Below are positions 8,545 through 18,153 of a stretch of 64,000 bases of DNA, in pieces. Source of the stretch: Streptomyces sp. Ru73. Its GTDB lineage: Bacteria > Actinomycetota > Actinomycetes > Streptomycetales > Streptomycetaceae. The stretch is from assembly GCF_002920575.1 (NCBI RefSeq), contig NZ_PQSQ01000003.1:1-64000 (forward strand), read 5' to 3'. Position numbers and translations under genes: made by a program. The notes beneath the pieces are model-generated. The model had not been told where the DNA came from, ran no database searches, and saw only the letters and a list, made by a program, of their open reading frames with translations. Every line of letters begins with the position of its first letter. Positions within the stretch are counted from its first letter, which is position 1.

Positions 8545-9705
8545 ATGAATGCGAGGACTTCCGGCGCACGCGCGGCCGTGGTGGACATCTGTCTCTCCGG
8601 TGATCCCGGCGAGAACCCTCCGCTCCCGTACGACCCGGCCGTCACGGCCCCCGGCCTGGATCCGGACGACCTGCCCGACGGCCTCGTGGTGGCCGACGAG
8701 ACGGGCCGGGTGGTGTGCTTCAACGCCGCTGCGGCGCGGCTGACCGCCGTGGACCCCGCCGACGCGCTCGGGCTGCCGCTGGAGCGCGCCCTGCCGCTGC
8801 AGGACATGGAGGGCCGCCGCTGGTGGCAGCTGACCGACCCGTACGGCGGGCTGGCCATCCGCACCGGCCAGCCGGAGCGCAACCTCCTCCTCGGCGGCCA
8901 GGAGCTGCTGGTCTCCGCGCGGTACGTGCGCGAGCGCCCCACGGGCCCGGTCCGCCGGCTGGTGATCACGCTGCGCGGCACGGAGGCCCGCCGGCGTACG
9001 GAGCTGAGCCACGCCGAGCTGATCGCCACCGTCGCGCACGAACTGCGGTCGCCGCTGACGTCCGTGAAGGGCTTCACGGCGACCCTGCTGCAGAAGTGGG
9101 AGCGGTTCACCGACGACCAGAAGCGGCTGATGCTGGAGACCGTCGACGCGGACGCCAACCGTGTCACCCGGCTGATCGCCGAGCTGCTGGACATCTCGCG
9201 GATCGACTCCGGGCGCCTGGAGGTCCGCCGCCAGCGGGTCGACATGATCTCGGCGGTACGGCGGCACGTCCAGGCGCAGACCACGGCGGGCCAGCGGCCC
9301 GACCGCTTCCTGATCCGGATGCTGGAGCCGCTGCCCGACATGTGGGCCGATCCGGACAAGGTCGACCAGGTGCTCGGCAACCTGCTGGAAAATGCCGTGC
9401 GGCACGGTGAGGGGACGGTCACAATCGAGGTGGCGCCCGCGTTCTCCGCTCCGCCCGAGCGGAAGTGCACCGGTACGACCGTCACCGTCAGCGACGAGGG
9501 CCCCGGCATCCCGGAGGAATCCATGAACCGCGTCTTCACCCGCTTCTGGCGGGGCAGCAAACGCGGCGGCACCGGGCTCGGCCTGTACATCGTCAAGGGC
9601 ATCGTCGAGGCGCACGGCGGCTCGATCACGGTCGGCCGCGCCCCGGCCGGCGGTGCGCAGTTCCGATTTACCCTGCCCGTCGGTACCCCGGCCTTCATGG
9701 CCTGA
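8545..9705 (+). CDS. PAS-domain sensor histidine kinase (soluble)
   Basis: The 386-residue kinase starts at ATG 8545 after GGGAGGGGGTAG. Residues about 40-150 form a PAS-like domain ([20 protein letters not shown]). The HisKA helix carries the phospho-acceptor His165 in [17 protein letters not shown]. The HATPase domain shows the N box ([12 protein letters not shown], about 279), G1 (DEGPGIPEE, about 317) and G2 ([12 protein letters not shown], about 341). There is no membrane segment, so it should sense a cytoplasmic signal. No response regulator is adjacent, which makes it an orphan; its position between TrmH and pheS is conserved in Streptomyces to my knowledge. Confidence 0.92.
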   Translation: MNARTSGARAAVVDICLSGDPGENPPLPYDPAVTAPGLDPDDLPDGLVVADETGRVVCFNAAAARLTAVDPADALGLPLERALPLQDMEGRRWWQLTDPYGGLAIRTGQPERNLLLGGQELLVSARYVRERPTGPVRRLVITLRGTEARRRTELSHAELIATVAHELRSPLTSVKGFTATLLQKWERFTDDQKRLMLETVDADANRVTRLIAELLDISRIDSGRLEVRRQRVDMISAVRRHVQAQTTAGQRPDRFLIRMLEPLPDMWADPDKVDQVLGNLLENAVRHGEGTVTIEVAPAFSAPPERKCTGTTVTVSDEGPGIPEESMNRVFTRFWRGSKRGGTGLGLYIVKGIVEAHGGSITVGRAPAGGAQFRFTLPVGTPAFMA

Positions 9706-9845
9706 CCGGGACCGACGGGCGCCTTCGCGATCGGGGCGCCGGTGAGGCGTGGCCGCGGTGCCCCTTAGACTTGACCTTTGGCACCTTTGGCATTCAAGCG
9801 TCGGGGGCAAGCCGCGCGCCAAGACCATCGGAAGCACGGGAAGAG

Positions 9846-10973
9846 ATGTCGGCACCGAACAAGTCGTACGACCCAGTTGAGGTCGAGGCCCTGAAACCGG
9901 AAGAGATCGAGCGGATGCAGGCCGAGGCCCTCGCCGCGTTCGCCGCCGCCCAGGACCTCGACGAGCTCGCCCAGGCGAAGACCGCGCACACCGGCGGGAC
10001 CTCGCCGCTCGCGCTCGCCAACCGGGAGATCGGCGCCCTGCCCCCGCACGCCAAGGCAGAGGCCGGCAAGCGCGTCGGCCAGGCCCGCGGCCGGGTGAAC
10101 CAGGCGCTCAAGGCCCGCCAGGAGGAGCTGGAGGCCGAGCGGGACGCCCGGGTGCTGGTCGAGGAGGCGGTGGACGTCACGCTGCCGTACGACCGCGTCC
10201 AGGCCGGCGCCCGGCACCCGCTCACCACCCTCTCGGAGCGCATCGAGGACGTCTTCGTGGCGATGGGCTACTCCGTCGCCGAGGGCCCCGAGGTCGAGTC
10301 CGAGTGGCTGAACTTCGACGCGCTGAACATCGCACCGGACCACCCGGCCCGCACGATGCAGGACACCTTCTTCGTCGAGTCGGCCGCCGACGGTGACGAG
10401 AAGCAGACCGGTGTGGTGCTGCGCACGCACACCTCGCCGGTGCAGATCCGCTCGATGCTGGACCGTGAGCCCCCGCTCTACGTGATCTGCCCGGGCCGCG
10501 TCTACCGCACCGACGAGCTGGACGCCACCCACACCCCCGTCTTCACCCAGGTCGAGCTGCTGGCCGTGGACGAGGGCCTGACCATGGCCGACCTCAAGGG
10601 CACCCTGGACCACATGGTCCAGGCGCTGTTCGGCGAGGGCATGGAGACCCGGCTGCGCCCGAACTACTTCCCGTTCACCGAGCCGTCCGCCGAGATGGAC
10701 ATGGTGTGCTACGTCTGCCGCGGCGCCTCCGTGGGCAATCCGGACGCGCCCTGCCGCACCTGCTCCAGCGAGGGCTGGATCGAGCTGGGCGGCTGCGGCA
10801 TGGTCAACCCGCGGGTGCTGGCCGCCTGCGGCGTCGATGCGGAGAAGTACAGCGGATTCGCCTTCGGGTTCGGCATCGAGCGGATGCTGATGTTCCGCCA
10901 CAACGTCGAGGACATGCGAGACATGGTCGAGGGTGACGTGCGCTTCACCCGGCCTTTCGGGATGGAGATCTGA
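9846..10973 (+). CDS. pheS: Phenylalanyl-tRNA synthetase alpha subunit
   Basis: The 375-residue protein starts [20 protein letters not shown] at ATG 9846, with AAGAG upstream. It has an N-terminal coiled-coil arm (about 1-95) for tRNA contact and the class II catalytic core, including [13 protein letters not shown] (motif 2 region), TEPSAEMDM and the C-terminal [12 protein letters not shown] (motif 3). It charges tRNA-Phe as an alpha2-beta2 enzyme with PheT. The stop and the pheT start share one base (TGATG), indicating coupled translation. Confidence 0.97.
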   Translation: MSAPNKSYDPVEVEALKPEEIERMQAEALAAFAAAQDLDELAQAKTAHTGGTSPLALANREIGALPPHAKAEAGKRVGQARGRVNQALKARQEELEAERDARVLVEEAVDVTLPYDRVQAGARHPLTTLSERIEDVFVAMGYSVAEGPEVESEWLNFDALNIAPDHPARTMQDTFFVESAADGDEKQTGVVLRTHTSPVQIRSMLDREPPLYVICPGRVYRTDELDATHTPVFTQVELLAVDEGLTMADLKGTLDHMVQALFGEGMETRLRPNYFPFTEPSAEMDMVCYVCRGASVGNPDAPCRTCSSEGWIELGGCGMVNPRVLAACGVDAEKYSGFAFGFGIERMLMFRHNVEDMRDMVEGDVRFTRPFGMEI

Positions 10974-13498
10974 TGCGGGTCCCGCTTTCTTGGCTGCGGG
11001 AGTACGTCGACCTGCCGGCCGGTGAGACCGGCCGTGACGTGCAGGCCAAGCTGATTGCCTCCGGTCTGGAGGTGGAGACCGTCGAGCAGCTGGGCGCCGG
11101 CATCGAGGGCCCGCTGGTCGTCGGCCAGGTGCTCACGATCGAGGAGCTGGAGGGCTTCAAGAAGCCGATCCGCTTCTGCACGGTCGACGTCGGCCAGGCC
11201 AACGGCACCGGCGAGCCCCAGGAGATCGTCTGCGGCGCCCGCAACTTCGCCGTCGGCGACAAGGTCGTCGTGGTCCTCCCCGGCGCCACGCTGCCGGGCG
11301 GCTTCAAGATCTCCGCGCGCAAGACCTACGGCAAGGTCTCGCACGGCATGATCTGCTCCGGCGACGAGCTGGGCATGGGCGACGACGGTTCCGGCGGCAT
11401 CATCGTGCTGCCGCCGGAGTACGAGGTCGGCACCGACGCCATCGAGCTGCTGGAACTGGTCGACGAGGTGCTGGACATCGCGGTCACGCCCGACCGCGGG
11501 TACTGCCTCTCCATGCGCGGCGTCGCCCGCGAGACCGGCACCGCGTACGGCCTGCCGCTGCGCGACCCGGCGCTGCTGGACGTGCCGCCGCCGAACTCCT
11601 ACGGCTACCCGGTCAAGGTCACCGACCCGATCGGCTGCGACCGCTTCACGGCCCGTACGGTCGTCGGCCTGCAGCCGGAGGCGCGCTCGCCGATCTGGCT
11701 CCAGCGCCGCCTGCAGAAGGCCGGCATGCGGCCGATCTCGCTGGCCGTGGACGTCACCAACTACGTGATGCTGGAGCTGGGCCAGCCGCTGCACGCCTAC
11801 GACCGGTCCCTCATCGAGGGCACCATCGGGGTGCGCCGCGCCGAGCCCGGCGAGGAGATCGTCACCCTCGACGGCACCAAGCGCGTCCTGGACGCCGAGG
11901 ACCTGGTCATCACCGACAACCGCGGGCCGATCGGCCTGGCGGGCGTCATGGGCGGGGCCAACACCGAGATCGCCGACCACGCGCCGGACCCCGAGACCGG
12001 TGCGGTGCGGGGCACGACCGAGGTCGTCATCGAGGCCGCGCACTTCAACCCGCTGGCGATCGCGCGCACGGCCCGCCGCCACAAGCTGTCCTCCGAGGCG
12101 TCCCGGCGCTTCGAGCGGGGCGTCGACCCCGAGGCCGCGTCCGCCGCTGCCCAGCGGACCGTCGACCTGCTCGTGCTGCTCGCGGGCGGCACCGCCGAGG
12201 CCGGCGTGACGGAGATCGTGGCGCCCAGCGCGCCCCGCACGATCACCATCCCGGCGGACCACCCGGACAAGGTCGCGGGCGTGGCGTACGGCCGGGAGAC
12301 CGTCGTGCGCCGCCTCCAGCAGGTGGGCTGCGACGTGTACGGCCAGGACGAGCTGGTCGTCACGGTGCCGTCCTGGCGCCCGGACCTGACCGACCCGAAC
12401 GACCTCGCCGAAGAGGTCATCCGGCTGGAGGGCTACGAGAACCTGCCCTCCACGCTGCCGACGCCGCCCGCGGGCACCGGCCTGACCGAGCGGCAGCGGC
12501 TGCACCGCCGGGCCGGCCGCGCGCTGGCGGGCGCCGGGTACGTCGAGGCGCTGAACTACCCGTTCATCGGCGAGGCCGTGCTCGACCAGCTCGGCATCGA
12601 GGCGGACGACCCCCGCCGCCGCACGGTCAAGCTGGTCAACCCGCTCTCGGACGAGGAGCCCTCGCTCCGTACGACGCTGCTCCCGGGCCTGCTGTCCGCG
12701 CTGCGCCGCAACGACGGCCGCGGCTCGCACGACCTGGCGCTGTTCGAGACGGGGCTGGTCTTCCGGCCGACCGGTGACGAGAAGCCGGCCGCCCGGCTGC
12801 CCGTCGACCGCCGTCCGACCGACGCCGAGATCGCCGCGCTGAACGCCGCGCTGCCGCACCAGCCGCGGCGCGCCGCCGTGGTCCTCGCGGGCGCCCGCGA
12901 GCAGGCCGGCTGGTGGGGCAAGGGCCGCCCGGCGACCTGGGCCGACGCCGTCGAGGCGGGCCGTCTGGTGGCCCGTGAGGCGGGCGTTGAGCTGGTCGTC
13001 CGCCAGGACCAGCACGCGCCGTGGCACCCGGGCCGGTGCGCCGCGCTGCTCGCCGTCGTGGACGGCGAGGAGGTGCTCGTGGGCAACGCCGGCGAGCTGC
13101 ACCCGCGCGTCATCAAGGCGCTCGGCCTGCCGGAGCGCACCTGCGCGATGGAGATCGACCTGGACCGGCTGGAGCAGGCGGGCGGCGGCACGGTCGCCGC
13201 GCCGCGGATCTCCACCTTCCCGGTCGCCACCCAGGACGTCGCGCTGATCGTCGACTCCTCGGTCCCGGCCGCCGACGTCGAGGCCGCGCTGCGGTCGGGC
13301 GCCGGTGAGCTGCTGGAGGACCTGCGGCTGTTCGACGTCTTCACCGGTGAGCAGATCGGCGAGGGCAAGAAGTCGCTGGCGTACGCGCTGCGCTTCCGCG
13401 CCGCCGACCGCACGCTGACCGCCGACGAGGCCAGCGCGGCCCGTGACGCGGCGGTGGCGGCGGCCGTGGAGCGGACGGGCGCGAGCCTGCGCGCGTAA
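10973..13498 (+). CDS. pheT: Phenylalanyl-tRNA synthetase beta subunit
   Basis: The 841-residue protein begins [20 protein letters not shown]. Domains in order are an EMAP-type tRNA-binding domain (about 40-155), the B3/B4 editing domain (about 210-400), B5 (about 405-480, with [10 protein letters not shown]), the catalytic-like core and a C-terminal FDX-ACB anticodon-binding domain (about 750-841, [20 protein letters not shown]). Length is normal. The editing domain hydrolyses Tyr-tRNA-Phe. It is cotranscribed with pheS and ends before a strong intrinsic terminator. Confidence 0.97.
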   Translation: MRVPLSWLREYVDLPAGETGRDVQAKLIASGLEVETVEQLGAGIEGPLVVGQVLTIEELEGFKKPIRFCTVDVGQANGTGEPQEIVCGARNFAVGDKVVVVLPGATLPGGFKISARKTYGKVSHGMICSGDELGMGDDGSGGIIVLPPEYEVGTDAIELLELVDEVLDIAVTPDRGYCLSMRGVARETGTAYGLPLRDPALLDVPPPNSYGYPVKVTDPIGCDRFTARTVVGLQPEARSPIWLQRRLQKAGMRPISLAVDVTNYVMLELGQPLHAYDRSLIEGTIGVRRAEPGEEIVTLDGTKRVLDAEDLVITDNRGPIGLAGVMGGANTEIADHAPDPETGAVRGTTEVVIEAAHFNPLAIARTARRHKLSSEASRRFERGVDPEAASAAAQRTVDLLVLLAGGTAEAGVTEIVAPSAPRTITIPADHPDKVAGVAYGRETVVRRLQQVGCDVYGQDELVVTVPSWRPDLTDPNDLAEEVIRLEGYENLPSTLPTPPAGTGLTERQRLHRRAGRALAGAGYVEALNYPFIGEAVLDQLGIEADDPRRRTVKLVNPLSDEEPSLRTTLLPGLLSALRRNDGRGSHDLALFETGLVFRPTGDEKPAARLPVDRRPTDAEIAALNAALPHQPRRAAVVLAGAREQAGWWGKGRPATWADAVEAGRLVAREAGVELVVRQDQHAPWHPGRCAALLAVVDGEEVLVGNAGELHPRVIKALGLPERTCAMEIDLDRLEQAGGGTVAAPRISTFPVATQDVALIVDSSVPAADVEAALRSGAGELLEDLRLFDVFTGEQIGEGKKSLAYALRFRAADRTLTADEASAARDAAVAAAVERTGASLRA

Positions 13499-13535
13499 GG
13501 ACAGGGTCCGGCCGCTGCGGTACGTCCGCCGTGGT

Positions 13536-13583
13536 GCCGGTGGCGGGTCCCGACTCGGGTCGGGGCCCGCCACCGGCTTTTTT
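13536..13583 (+). terminator. Intrinsic terminator of pheST
   Basis: A 16-base stem (GCCGGTGGCGGGTCCC with one G-T pair) and short loop are followed directly by six T residues, 38 bases after the pheT stop. The next 314 bases up to the following start codon contain no gene I can support. Confidence 0.92.
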
Positions 13584-13897
13584 CGTGCCGGCTGCTTTCG
13601 TGCCGACTGCCCCTGCTGCCCCTGCTTGTGGCCGGGCGGCGGACCGGCGAGGGAGTGCTGTCCGCTGCGGAGCCGGTGCCGTCAGGAGCCGTTCGAGAGG
13701 TGGGCAGAGGACGGGCGAACGTCAACCGCGTCGATCACTCGATCGGGTGAGGTGCGGGCGGTGAGTGGCCAGAAGACCACGCAGCGTCGACAGAATCGAT
13801 CACATCGTACGGCCGCGTGCGCCGCGCACCGAGTCACGCCAGGGGCGCGCCACGGCACGTGAGCACGCGGCGACGACACGGCTGAGGGGACACCCGC

Positions 13898-15109
13898 ATG
13901 ATCCGCACCCGGGCGTGGCGGCCGCTCCCGCACGTGCCGGGCGAGTCCCGTGGCGGCTTCGCCCGGCGGCTCTTCGTCCTCGTCCTCCCCGGCCTCTGGG
14001 TGGCCGGGATACTGCTCTGGGAGTGGACCGGCCGCGGCCACGGCGTACCGCTCCAGCTCCTCGCCGCAGCCCCGGCCATCGCCTGCGCCGGCACCGGCCG
14101 CCGGGAGTGCGTCGTCCTCGGCGGGCTGTGCGCGCTGCTCGCCCTGGTGCCGCTCGGCCCGGCCGGCCAGGCCCCTGCCTCGGTCACCCGGCTCGGGACC
14201 TGCGCCGCGACCCTGGCGGTCGTCGCGGCCAGCTATCTGACGGCGGGCCGGCGGGCCCGGCTCCTCCGCGAGCTGGCCCTCACCCGCGATGTGGCCGAGG
14301 CGGCCCAGCGCCTCGTGCTCCGCCCGCTGCCGGCGCGGATCGGCGGCATCCGGGTCGCGGCCGGCCATCTCTCCGCCTGCGAGGGCGCGTTGATCGGCGG
14401 CGACCTGTACGACGCGGTGCCCACCCGGTACGGGCTGCGCGTCGTCATCGGCGACGTACGCGGCCACGGTCTCGCGGCGATCGGCACGGTCTCCGCCATG
14501 CTCGGCTGCTTCCGCGAGGCGGCGCACGACGAGCCCGGACTGCCGGGGGTGCTGCGCCGCCTGGACCGCACGCTGGCCCGGCACCTGGCCGACCGGGACC
14601 GTGCCGGGCACCCGGCAGGGGAAGCCGGCACCGGGGCCGCGCAGCCGGCGGCCGATGAACCGACGGCCGAGGAGTTCGTGACGGTCCTGCTGCTCCAGGT
14701 CACCCAGGCCGGCGAGGTCACCGCGCTCAACTGCGGCCACCCCTGGCCGTATCGGTTCAGCAGCCGTACCGCCGAGCCGGTCGCCGACGCCGAACCGCTG
14801 CCCCCGCTGGGCCTGTTCCCGCTTCCCGACCGGCTCGCCGCCCTCCCGGGCCGCCGCCTGGAGCGCGGCGAGGGGCTGCTGCTGTACACCGACGGAGCGG
14901 AGGACGCACGGGACGCGCACGGCGCGTTCTTCCCGCTCCACGCCGAACTCCTCGCCTGCCTCGCCGCGCACGCCACCTCCACCGTGCCCGCCCCCTGCGC
15001 GCTCGTCACCGCCGTACGCGAGCGGATCGCGCGGCACGCGGGCGGCCGGCTCACCGACGACGTGGCACTGCTGGCACTCGCCGACGACCGGCCCCCCGTC
15101 CCCGCCTGA
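13898..15109 (+). CDS. Membrane PP2C/SpoIIE-type protein phosphatase
   Basis: The 403-residue protein has N-terminal hydrophobic helices within residues 25-115 (LFVLVLPGLWVAGILLWEW and two or three more), then a short linker (DVAEAAQRLVLRPLP) and a SpoIIE-type PP2C domain. Metal-binding motifs are visible in GGDLYDAVP and VIGDVRGHGLAA, with a late LTDDVALLAL. Such phosphatases usually dephosphorylate anti-anti-sigma factors in partner-switch systems. No sensory domain beyond the membrane segment and no anti-sigma neighbour is present. It starts at ATG 13898, preceded by GAGGGGAC. Confidence 0.88.
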   Translation: MIRTRAWRPLPHVPGESRGGFARRLFVLVLPGLWVAGILLWEWTGRGHGVPLQLLAAAPAIACAGTGRRECVVLGGLCALLALVPLGPAGQAPASVTRLGTCAATLAVVAASYLTAGRRARLLRELALTRDVAEAAQRLVLRPLPARIGGIRVAAGHLSACEGALIGGDLYDAVPTRYGLRVVIGDVRGHGLAAIGTVSAMLGCFREAAHDEPGLPGVLRRLDRTLARHLADRDRAGHPAGEAGTGAAQPAADEPTAEEFVTVLLLQVTQAGEVTALNCGHPWPYRFSSRTAEPVADAEPLPPLGLFPLPDRLAALPGRRLERGEGLLLYTDGAEDARDAHGAFFPLHAELLACLAAHATSTVPAPCALVTAVRERIARHAGGRLTDDVALLALADDRPPVPA

Positions 15110-15141
15110 GGGCCCGTCACCTCCACGGCAGCGCACGTCGC

Positions 15142-15158
15142 TTCACACCCCGTGTGAA
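15142..15158. promoter_or_regulatory. Perfect palindromic operator upstream of the HTH/TPR regulator
   Basis: TTCACACCCCGTGTGAA has seven-base arms and a three-base centre, 75 bases upstream of the regulator's ATG. Related sites occur at 17627-17643, 17704-17720 and a half-site at 17743-17749. The repetition supports a protein-binding site. Autoregulation by the adjacent regulator is one possibility. Confidence 0.6.
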
Positions 15159-15232
15159 CTCCCCCTGATTACGCTGGACGACGAGGCGAAGCGCGCCCGC
15201 TGCGGACGACGGGCGCGGACGGGGAGAAGGCC

Positions 15233-16570
15233 ATGGAGCCCAACACGCTGCTCGACGCGATCCTGGACGAGGCGGGCATCTCGCACGCCGGGCTCGCCGC
15301 GCACATCAACCAGCTCGGCCGCCGGCGCGGCCTGTCCCTGCGGTACGAACACACCGCCGTGGCCCGCTGGCTCAAGGGCCAGCGGCCGCGCGGCCAAGTA
15401 CCCGACCTGATCTGCGAGATCCTCAGCGAGCGGCTGCACCGCCCGGTCGGCCTGGACGACATCGGGCTGAGCCGGCCCGGCACCCGCCGCGCCCCCGACA
15501 CCCCGCTCTCCGGCTTCGTCGAGCGGGCCACAGCGCTGTGGCGCTCCGACGAGCAGCAGCGCCCGCACGTCCTCAGCGCCCCCGCGCTCACCGGCACCTC
15601 CGCCGTCATGCCCGTGTGGGAGTGGGAGAACCCGCCGGAGGACTCCGACGTCTCGCGCTCCGGCCTGACCCGCGTGTCCATGGCCGACATCGAGATGCTG
15701 CGCTCCGCGCGCACGCACTACGAGCAGATGTACCGCAAGGCCGGCGGGGTCGCGACCAGGGCACGCGTCGTCGGCTTCCTCAACACCGAGGCGGCACCGC
15801 TGCTGCGGGGCAGCTACACCGACGCCACCGGACGCCAGCTGCACCGCGCCACCGGCGGGCTGGTGGCGGTGGCCGGCATCTGCGCGTACGACTCGGACGC
15901 CTTCGGGCTCGCGCAGCGTTACTTCCACCAGGCCCTCCGGCTGGCCAAGGCCAGCGGCGACCGGGGGCTCGGCGCGTACGTCATCGCCCTGCTGGTGAAC
16001 CAGTCCCTGTTCACCCGGGAGTACCGGCAGGCCGTCGCCTTCGCCGAGGCGGCACTGCGCGCGGCGGGCCCGCACATCACCCCGGCGCTGGCGGCCGACC
16101 TGTACGCGATGCAGGCCAAGGCGTACGCACGGCTGGGCGACGGCGCCGGCGCGCTGTCCTGCATCCGCCGGGCCGAGGCCGCCGCCGAGCGGATCCGTCC
16201 CGGCCAGGAGCCGGCCGAGACGGGGTACGTCCAGCCGGGCCTGGTCAACGTACAGGTGGCGGAGGCGCTGCTCAGCCTGGGCGACCTGCGGGCCGCCCGC
16301 GAGCAGGCGACCGCCGCCGTCGACACCCCCGCGCACGACCGCGGACGGGTGCACCGGCTGGCCATGCTCGCGCACATCGAACTGAGACAGGGGGAGACCG
16401 AGCGTGCCGTGGCCAGTGCGACACAGATGGCCGAACAGGCACGGGGCATGGAGTCGCAGCGGTTACGGGACCGCCTGCGGGCGGTACGCGAGCTCCTTGC
16501 CGAAACCGGAAGCAGCGCCACCGACGCCGCGGCCGACTTGATCGACGAGGCGCTGCGCGTTCCGCTCTGA
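15233..16570 (+). CDS. HTH and TPR-repeat regulator, NsdA-like
   Basis: The 445-residue protein starts MEPNTLLDAILDEAGISHAG. Its N-terminal 75 residues form an HTH-like domain (AGLAAHINQL, HTAVARWLKGQRPRGQVPDL) followed by a helical superhelix of TPR-type repeats from about 190 to 430 (AQRYFHQALRLAKASGDRG and LGDLRAAREQATAAVD). Length and layout resemble NsdA, a Streptomyces negative regulator of development and antibiotic production. Whether this is the orthologue cannot be decided here. A perfect palindrome lies just upstream. The NUDIX gene follows after 50 bases and may be cotranscribed. Confidence 0.75.
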   Translation: MEPNTLLDAILDEAGISHAGLAAHINQLGRRRGLSLRYEHTAVARWLKGQRPRGQVPDLICEILSERLHRPVGLDDIGLSRPGTRRAPDTPLSGFVERATALWRSDEQQRPHVLSAPALTGTSAVMPVWEWENPPEDSDVSRSGLTRVSMADIEMLRSARTHYEQMYRKAGGVATRARVVGFLNTEAAPLLRGSYTDATGRQLHRATGGLVAVAGICAYDSDAFGLAQRYFHQALRLAKASGDRGLGAYVIALLVNQSLFTREYRQAVAFAEAALRAAGPHITPALAADLYAMQAKAYARLGDGAGALSCIRRAEAAAERIRPGQEPAETGYVQPGLVNVQVAEALLSLGDLRAAREQATAAVDTPAHDRGRVHRLAMLAHIELRQGETERAVASATQMAEQARGMESQRLRDRLRAVRELLAETGSSATDAAADLIDEALRVPL

Positions 16571-16620
16571 CGGATGGCTCGTGTCCACGTGCCATCTCTA
16601 CGGCGGAAGGTGGCAGACAC

Positions 16621-17151
16621 GTGCGATGGAAGAACCTCAAGGAGCAGACCGTGTACGAGAACCGCTGGTTCCGGGTCAATCTCGCCGATGTGGAACTCCC
16701 GGACGGGCGGCATCTGGACCACTACCTGATCCGCATGCGGGCGGTCGCGGTGGCCACGGTGGTCAACGAGGCCAACGAGGTGCTCCTGCTCTGGCGGCAC
16801 CGCTTCATCACCGACACCTGGGGCTGGGAGCTGGCCGCCGGGGTGGTCGAGGACGGCGAGGACGTGGCCGTCGCGGCCGCCCGTGAGATGGAGGAGGAGA
16901 CCGGCTGGCGGCCCGGCCCCCTCCAGCACCTGATGACCGTGGAGCCGTCCAACGGCCTCACGGACGCCCGGCACCACATCTACTGGTCCGACGAGGCGGA
17001 GTACGTCGGCCACCCCGAGGACGACTTCGAGTCCGACCGGCGCGAGTGGATCCCGCTCAAGCTGGTGCCGGACATGGTGGCGCGGGGTGAGGTGCCGGCG
17101 GCCAACATGGCGGCGGCGCTGCTGATGCTGCACCATCTCCGGCTGGGCTGA
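16621..17151 (+). CDS. NUDIX hydrolase, ADP-ribose pyrophosphatase-like
   Basis: The 176-residue protein begins at GTG 16621 (MRWKNLKEQTVYENRWFRV). The Nudix box spans about residues 76-98 and starts GVVEDGEDVAVAAAREM, with the REMEEETGW core that binds Mg. The N-terminal VYENRWFRVN strand is typical of ADP-sugar pyrophosphatases. The substrate is not certain. It follows the HTH/TPR regulator by 50 bases, with GGAAGG as a possible ribosome-binding site. Confidence 0.85.
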   Translation: MRWKNLKEQTVYENRWFRVNLADVELPDGRHLDHYLIRMRAVAVATVVNEANEVLLLWRHRFITDTWGWELAAGVVEDGEDVAVAAAREMEEETGWRPGPLQHLMTVEPSNGLTDARHHIYWSDEAEYVGHPEDDFESDRREWIPLKLVPDMVARGEVPAANMAAALLMLHHLRLG

Positions 17152-17258
17152 ACCCGGGGCGCATGACCCTGGGCTGACCGGCGCCCGGCCCGGCGACGCC
17201 CGTCAGGGCCGTTGCGGACGCCGCCCGGCGCCGGTCAGGTCGGTGACCCGGCCGCGGA

Positions 17259-17516
17259 TCAGGTCATCAGGACCTGCCACACGGCGACCGCCAGGGCCGC
17301 GATCCCGGTGAGCGCGGCGACGGACGGCAGCGGCCACCGTCCGTGTTCGATGCGGGTCAGCCGGCTGTGCAGCTCGTCCGCCTCGCGCTCGTACTGCTCG
17401 GTGCGCTGGGCGAGCAGCGCGAGCTGGCCGTCGACGCGCGCGGTGCGCACGTCACAGCAGCGTCTGAGCTCCGCCACGTCGGTGGCCACTGGGTCGGTTT
17501 CTGGGTGGGCGGTCAC
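17259..17516 (-). CDS. Small coiled-coil membrane protein, unknown function
   Basis: An 85-residue protein starting at GTG 17516. Residues 15-60 form an amphipathic coiled coil (QLALLAQRTEQYEREADELH), followed by a single C-terminal membrane helix (LPSVAALTGIAALAVAVWQVL). It is a tail-anchored layout with no known family that I recognise. Its upstream region (17520-17760) carries the repeated CACAC-N3-GTGTG palindromes, which might control it. Confidence 0.55.
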   Translation of the reverse strand: MTAHPETDPVATDVAELRRCCDVRTARVDGQLALLAQRTEQYEREADELHSRLTRIEHGRWPLPSVAALTGIAALAVAVWQVLMT

Positions 17517-17626
17517 GGTCCGCTCCTCATTCCTCTCGGAAACTCGGCGTTTTTCCTACTACGGACAGTGAACTGCTTTGTGGGGCACGGCGGGAGAGTG
17601 TGCGGGGGGAATATGCGTGTCAACGT

Positions 17627-17749
17627 CGCACACCCCGTGTGAACCGGGCGTGGCCGGCGGTGTGGAGGGGCGTCGCGCGCCGGAAGGGGAGGGTGCCGCG
17701 CGCCTCACACGGGGTGTGAAGCGCGCACCCGAAGCGAGCCGCTTCACAC
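17627..17749. promoter_or_regulatory. Cluster of CACAC-N3-GTGTG palindromes
   Basis: CGCACACCCCGTGTGAA (17627-17643) and CTCACACGGGGTGTGAA (17704-17720) are near-perfect copies of the operator at 15142, and TTCACAC at 17743-17749 is a half-site. They lie in a roughly 450-base noncoding stretch upstream of the small membrane protein. No gene was found between 17517 and 18004. Confidence 0.55.
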
Positions 17750-17968
17750 GGTCCCGGCCGACGCCGCCGTGGAGTTGACTCGGGAGCGCCACGGGGGCAC
17801 AGCCGGCGGACCGGGCGCCCCGCCGGCGGTGTCCGACCGCCGTCTTCCCCCGAGCGGCGGCGGACGGCCGGACGGCCCACGCCTTCAGACGCCGTCCGGC
17901 GCCCCCGTGGAACGGCCACGGCCCGTGCGCTCCTCCAGCGGGGGAGCGGCACGGGCCGGTGTGCGCTT

Positions 17969-17997
17969 ACGGGGCCCCGGCACGGGCGGGGCCCCGT
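17969..17997. terminator. Terminator-like hairpin after the truncated dehydrogenase
   Basis: ACGGGGCCCCG pairs perfectly with CGGGGCCCCGT across a seven-base loop, eight bases beyond the stop of the leftward dehydrogenase fragment, where its native terminator would be expected. Confidence 0.65.
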
Positions 17998-18004
17998 GGG
18001 GTGC

Positions 18005-18124
18005 TCAGTACGGGTAGAAGCCGGAGCCGGTCTTGCGGCCCAGCCGGCCCGCGTCGACCATCCGCTGCAGCAGCGGGGGAGCGGCGTACAGCGGCTCCTT
18101 GAACTCCTCGTACATGCAGTCAGC
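18005..18124 (-). pseudogene. C-terminal remnant of 3-hydroxyacyl(3-hydroxybutyryl)-CoA dehydrogenase
   Basis: Read leftwards, 39 codons encode the conserved C-terminus ADCMYEEFKEPLYAAPPLL, then RMVDAGRLGRKTGSGFYPY and a TGA. This is the characteristic end of Streptomyces 3-hydroxybutyryl-CoA dehydrogenases. Upstream of the Ala codon the match breaks off, and the integrase gene begins within 30 bases. The rest of the gene is absent from the window. The simplest reading is that an integrative element entered the 3' end of the gene, leaving this displaced tail, with an intact copy reconstituted at the element's other end. Confidence 0.75.
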
Positions 18125-18138
18125 ACCCGAGACCACCG

Positions 18139-18150
18139 CTCTGACCTGCG
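18139..18150 (+). other. Candidate attachment-site repeat, left copy
   Basis: CTCTGACCTGCG lies between the dehydrogenase remnant and the integrase stop. The same 12 bases occur in the same orientation at 20184-20195, beyond the excisionase gene. A direct repeat bracketing int and xis is the pattern of attL/attR, but 12 bases alone is weak evidence. Confidence 0.4.
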
Positions 18151-18153
18151 GTT

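Noticed and set aside
9771-9799. TTGACC and a weak downstream -10 as a pheS promoter
   Set aside because: The -10 match (TCAAGC) is poor; the nearby CCTTTGGCA direct repeat is noted but has no supported role.
7059-9855. Long minus-strand frames opposite TrmH and the histidine kinase
   Set aside because: They are antisense shadows with no motif and third-position GC pattern belonging to the plus strand.
10709-13573. 954-codon minus-strand frame opposite pheT
   Set aside because: It is antisense to an unambiguous pheT and has no recognisable domain.
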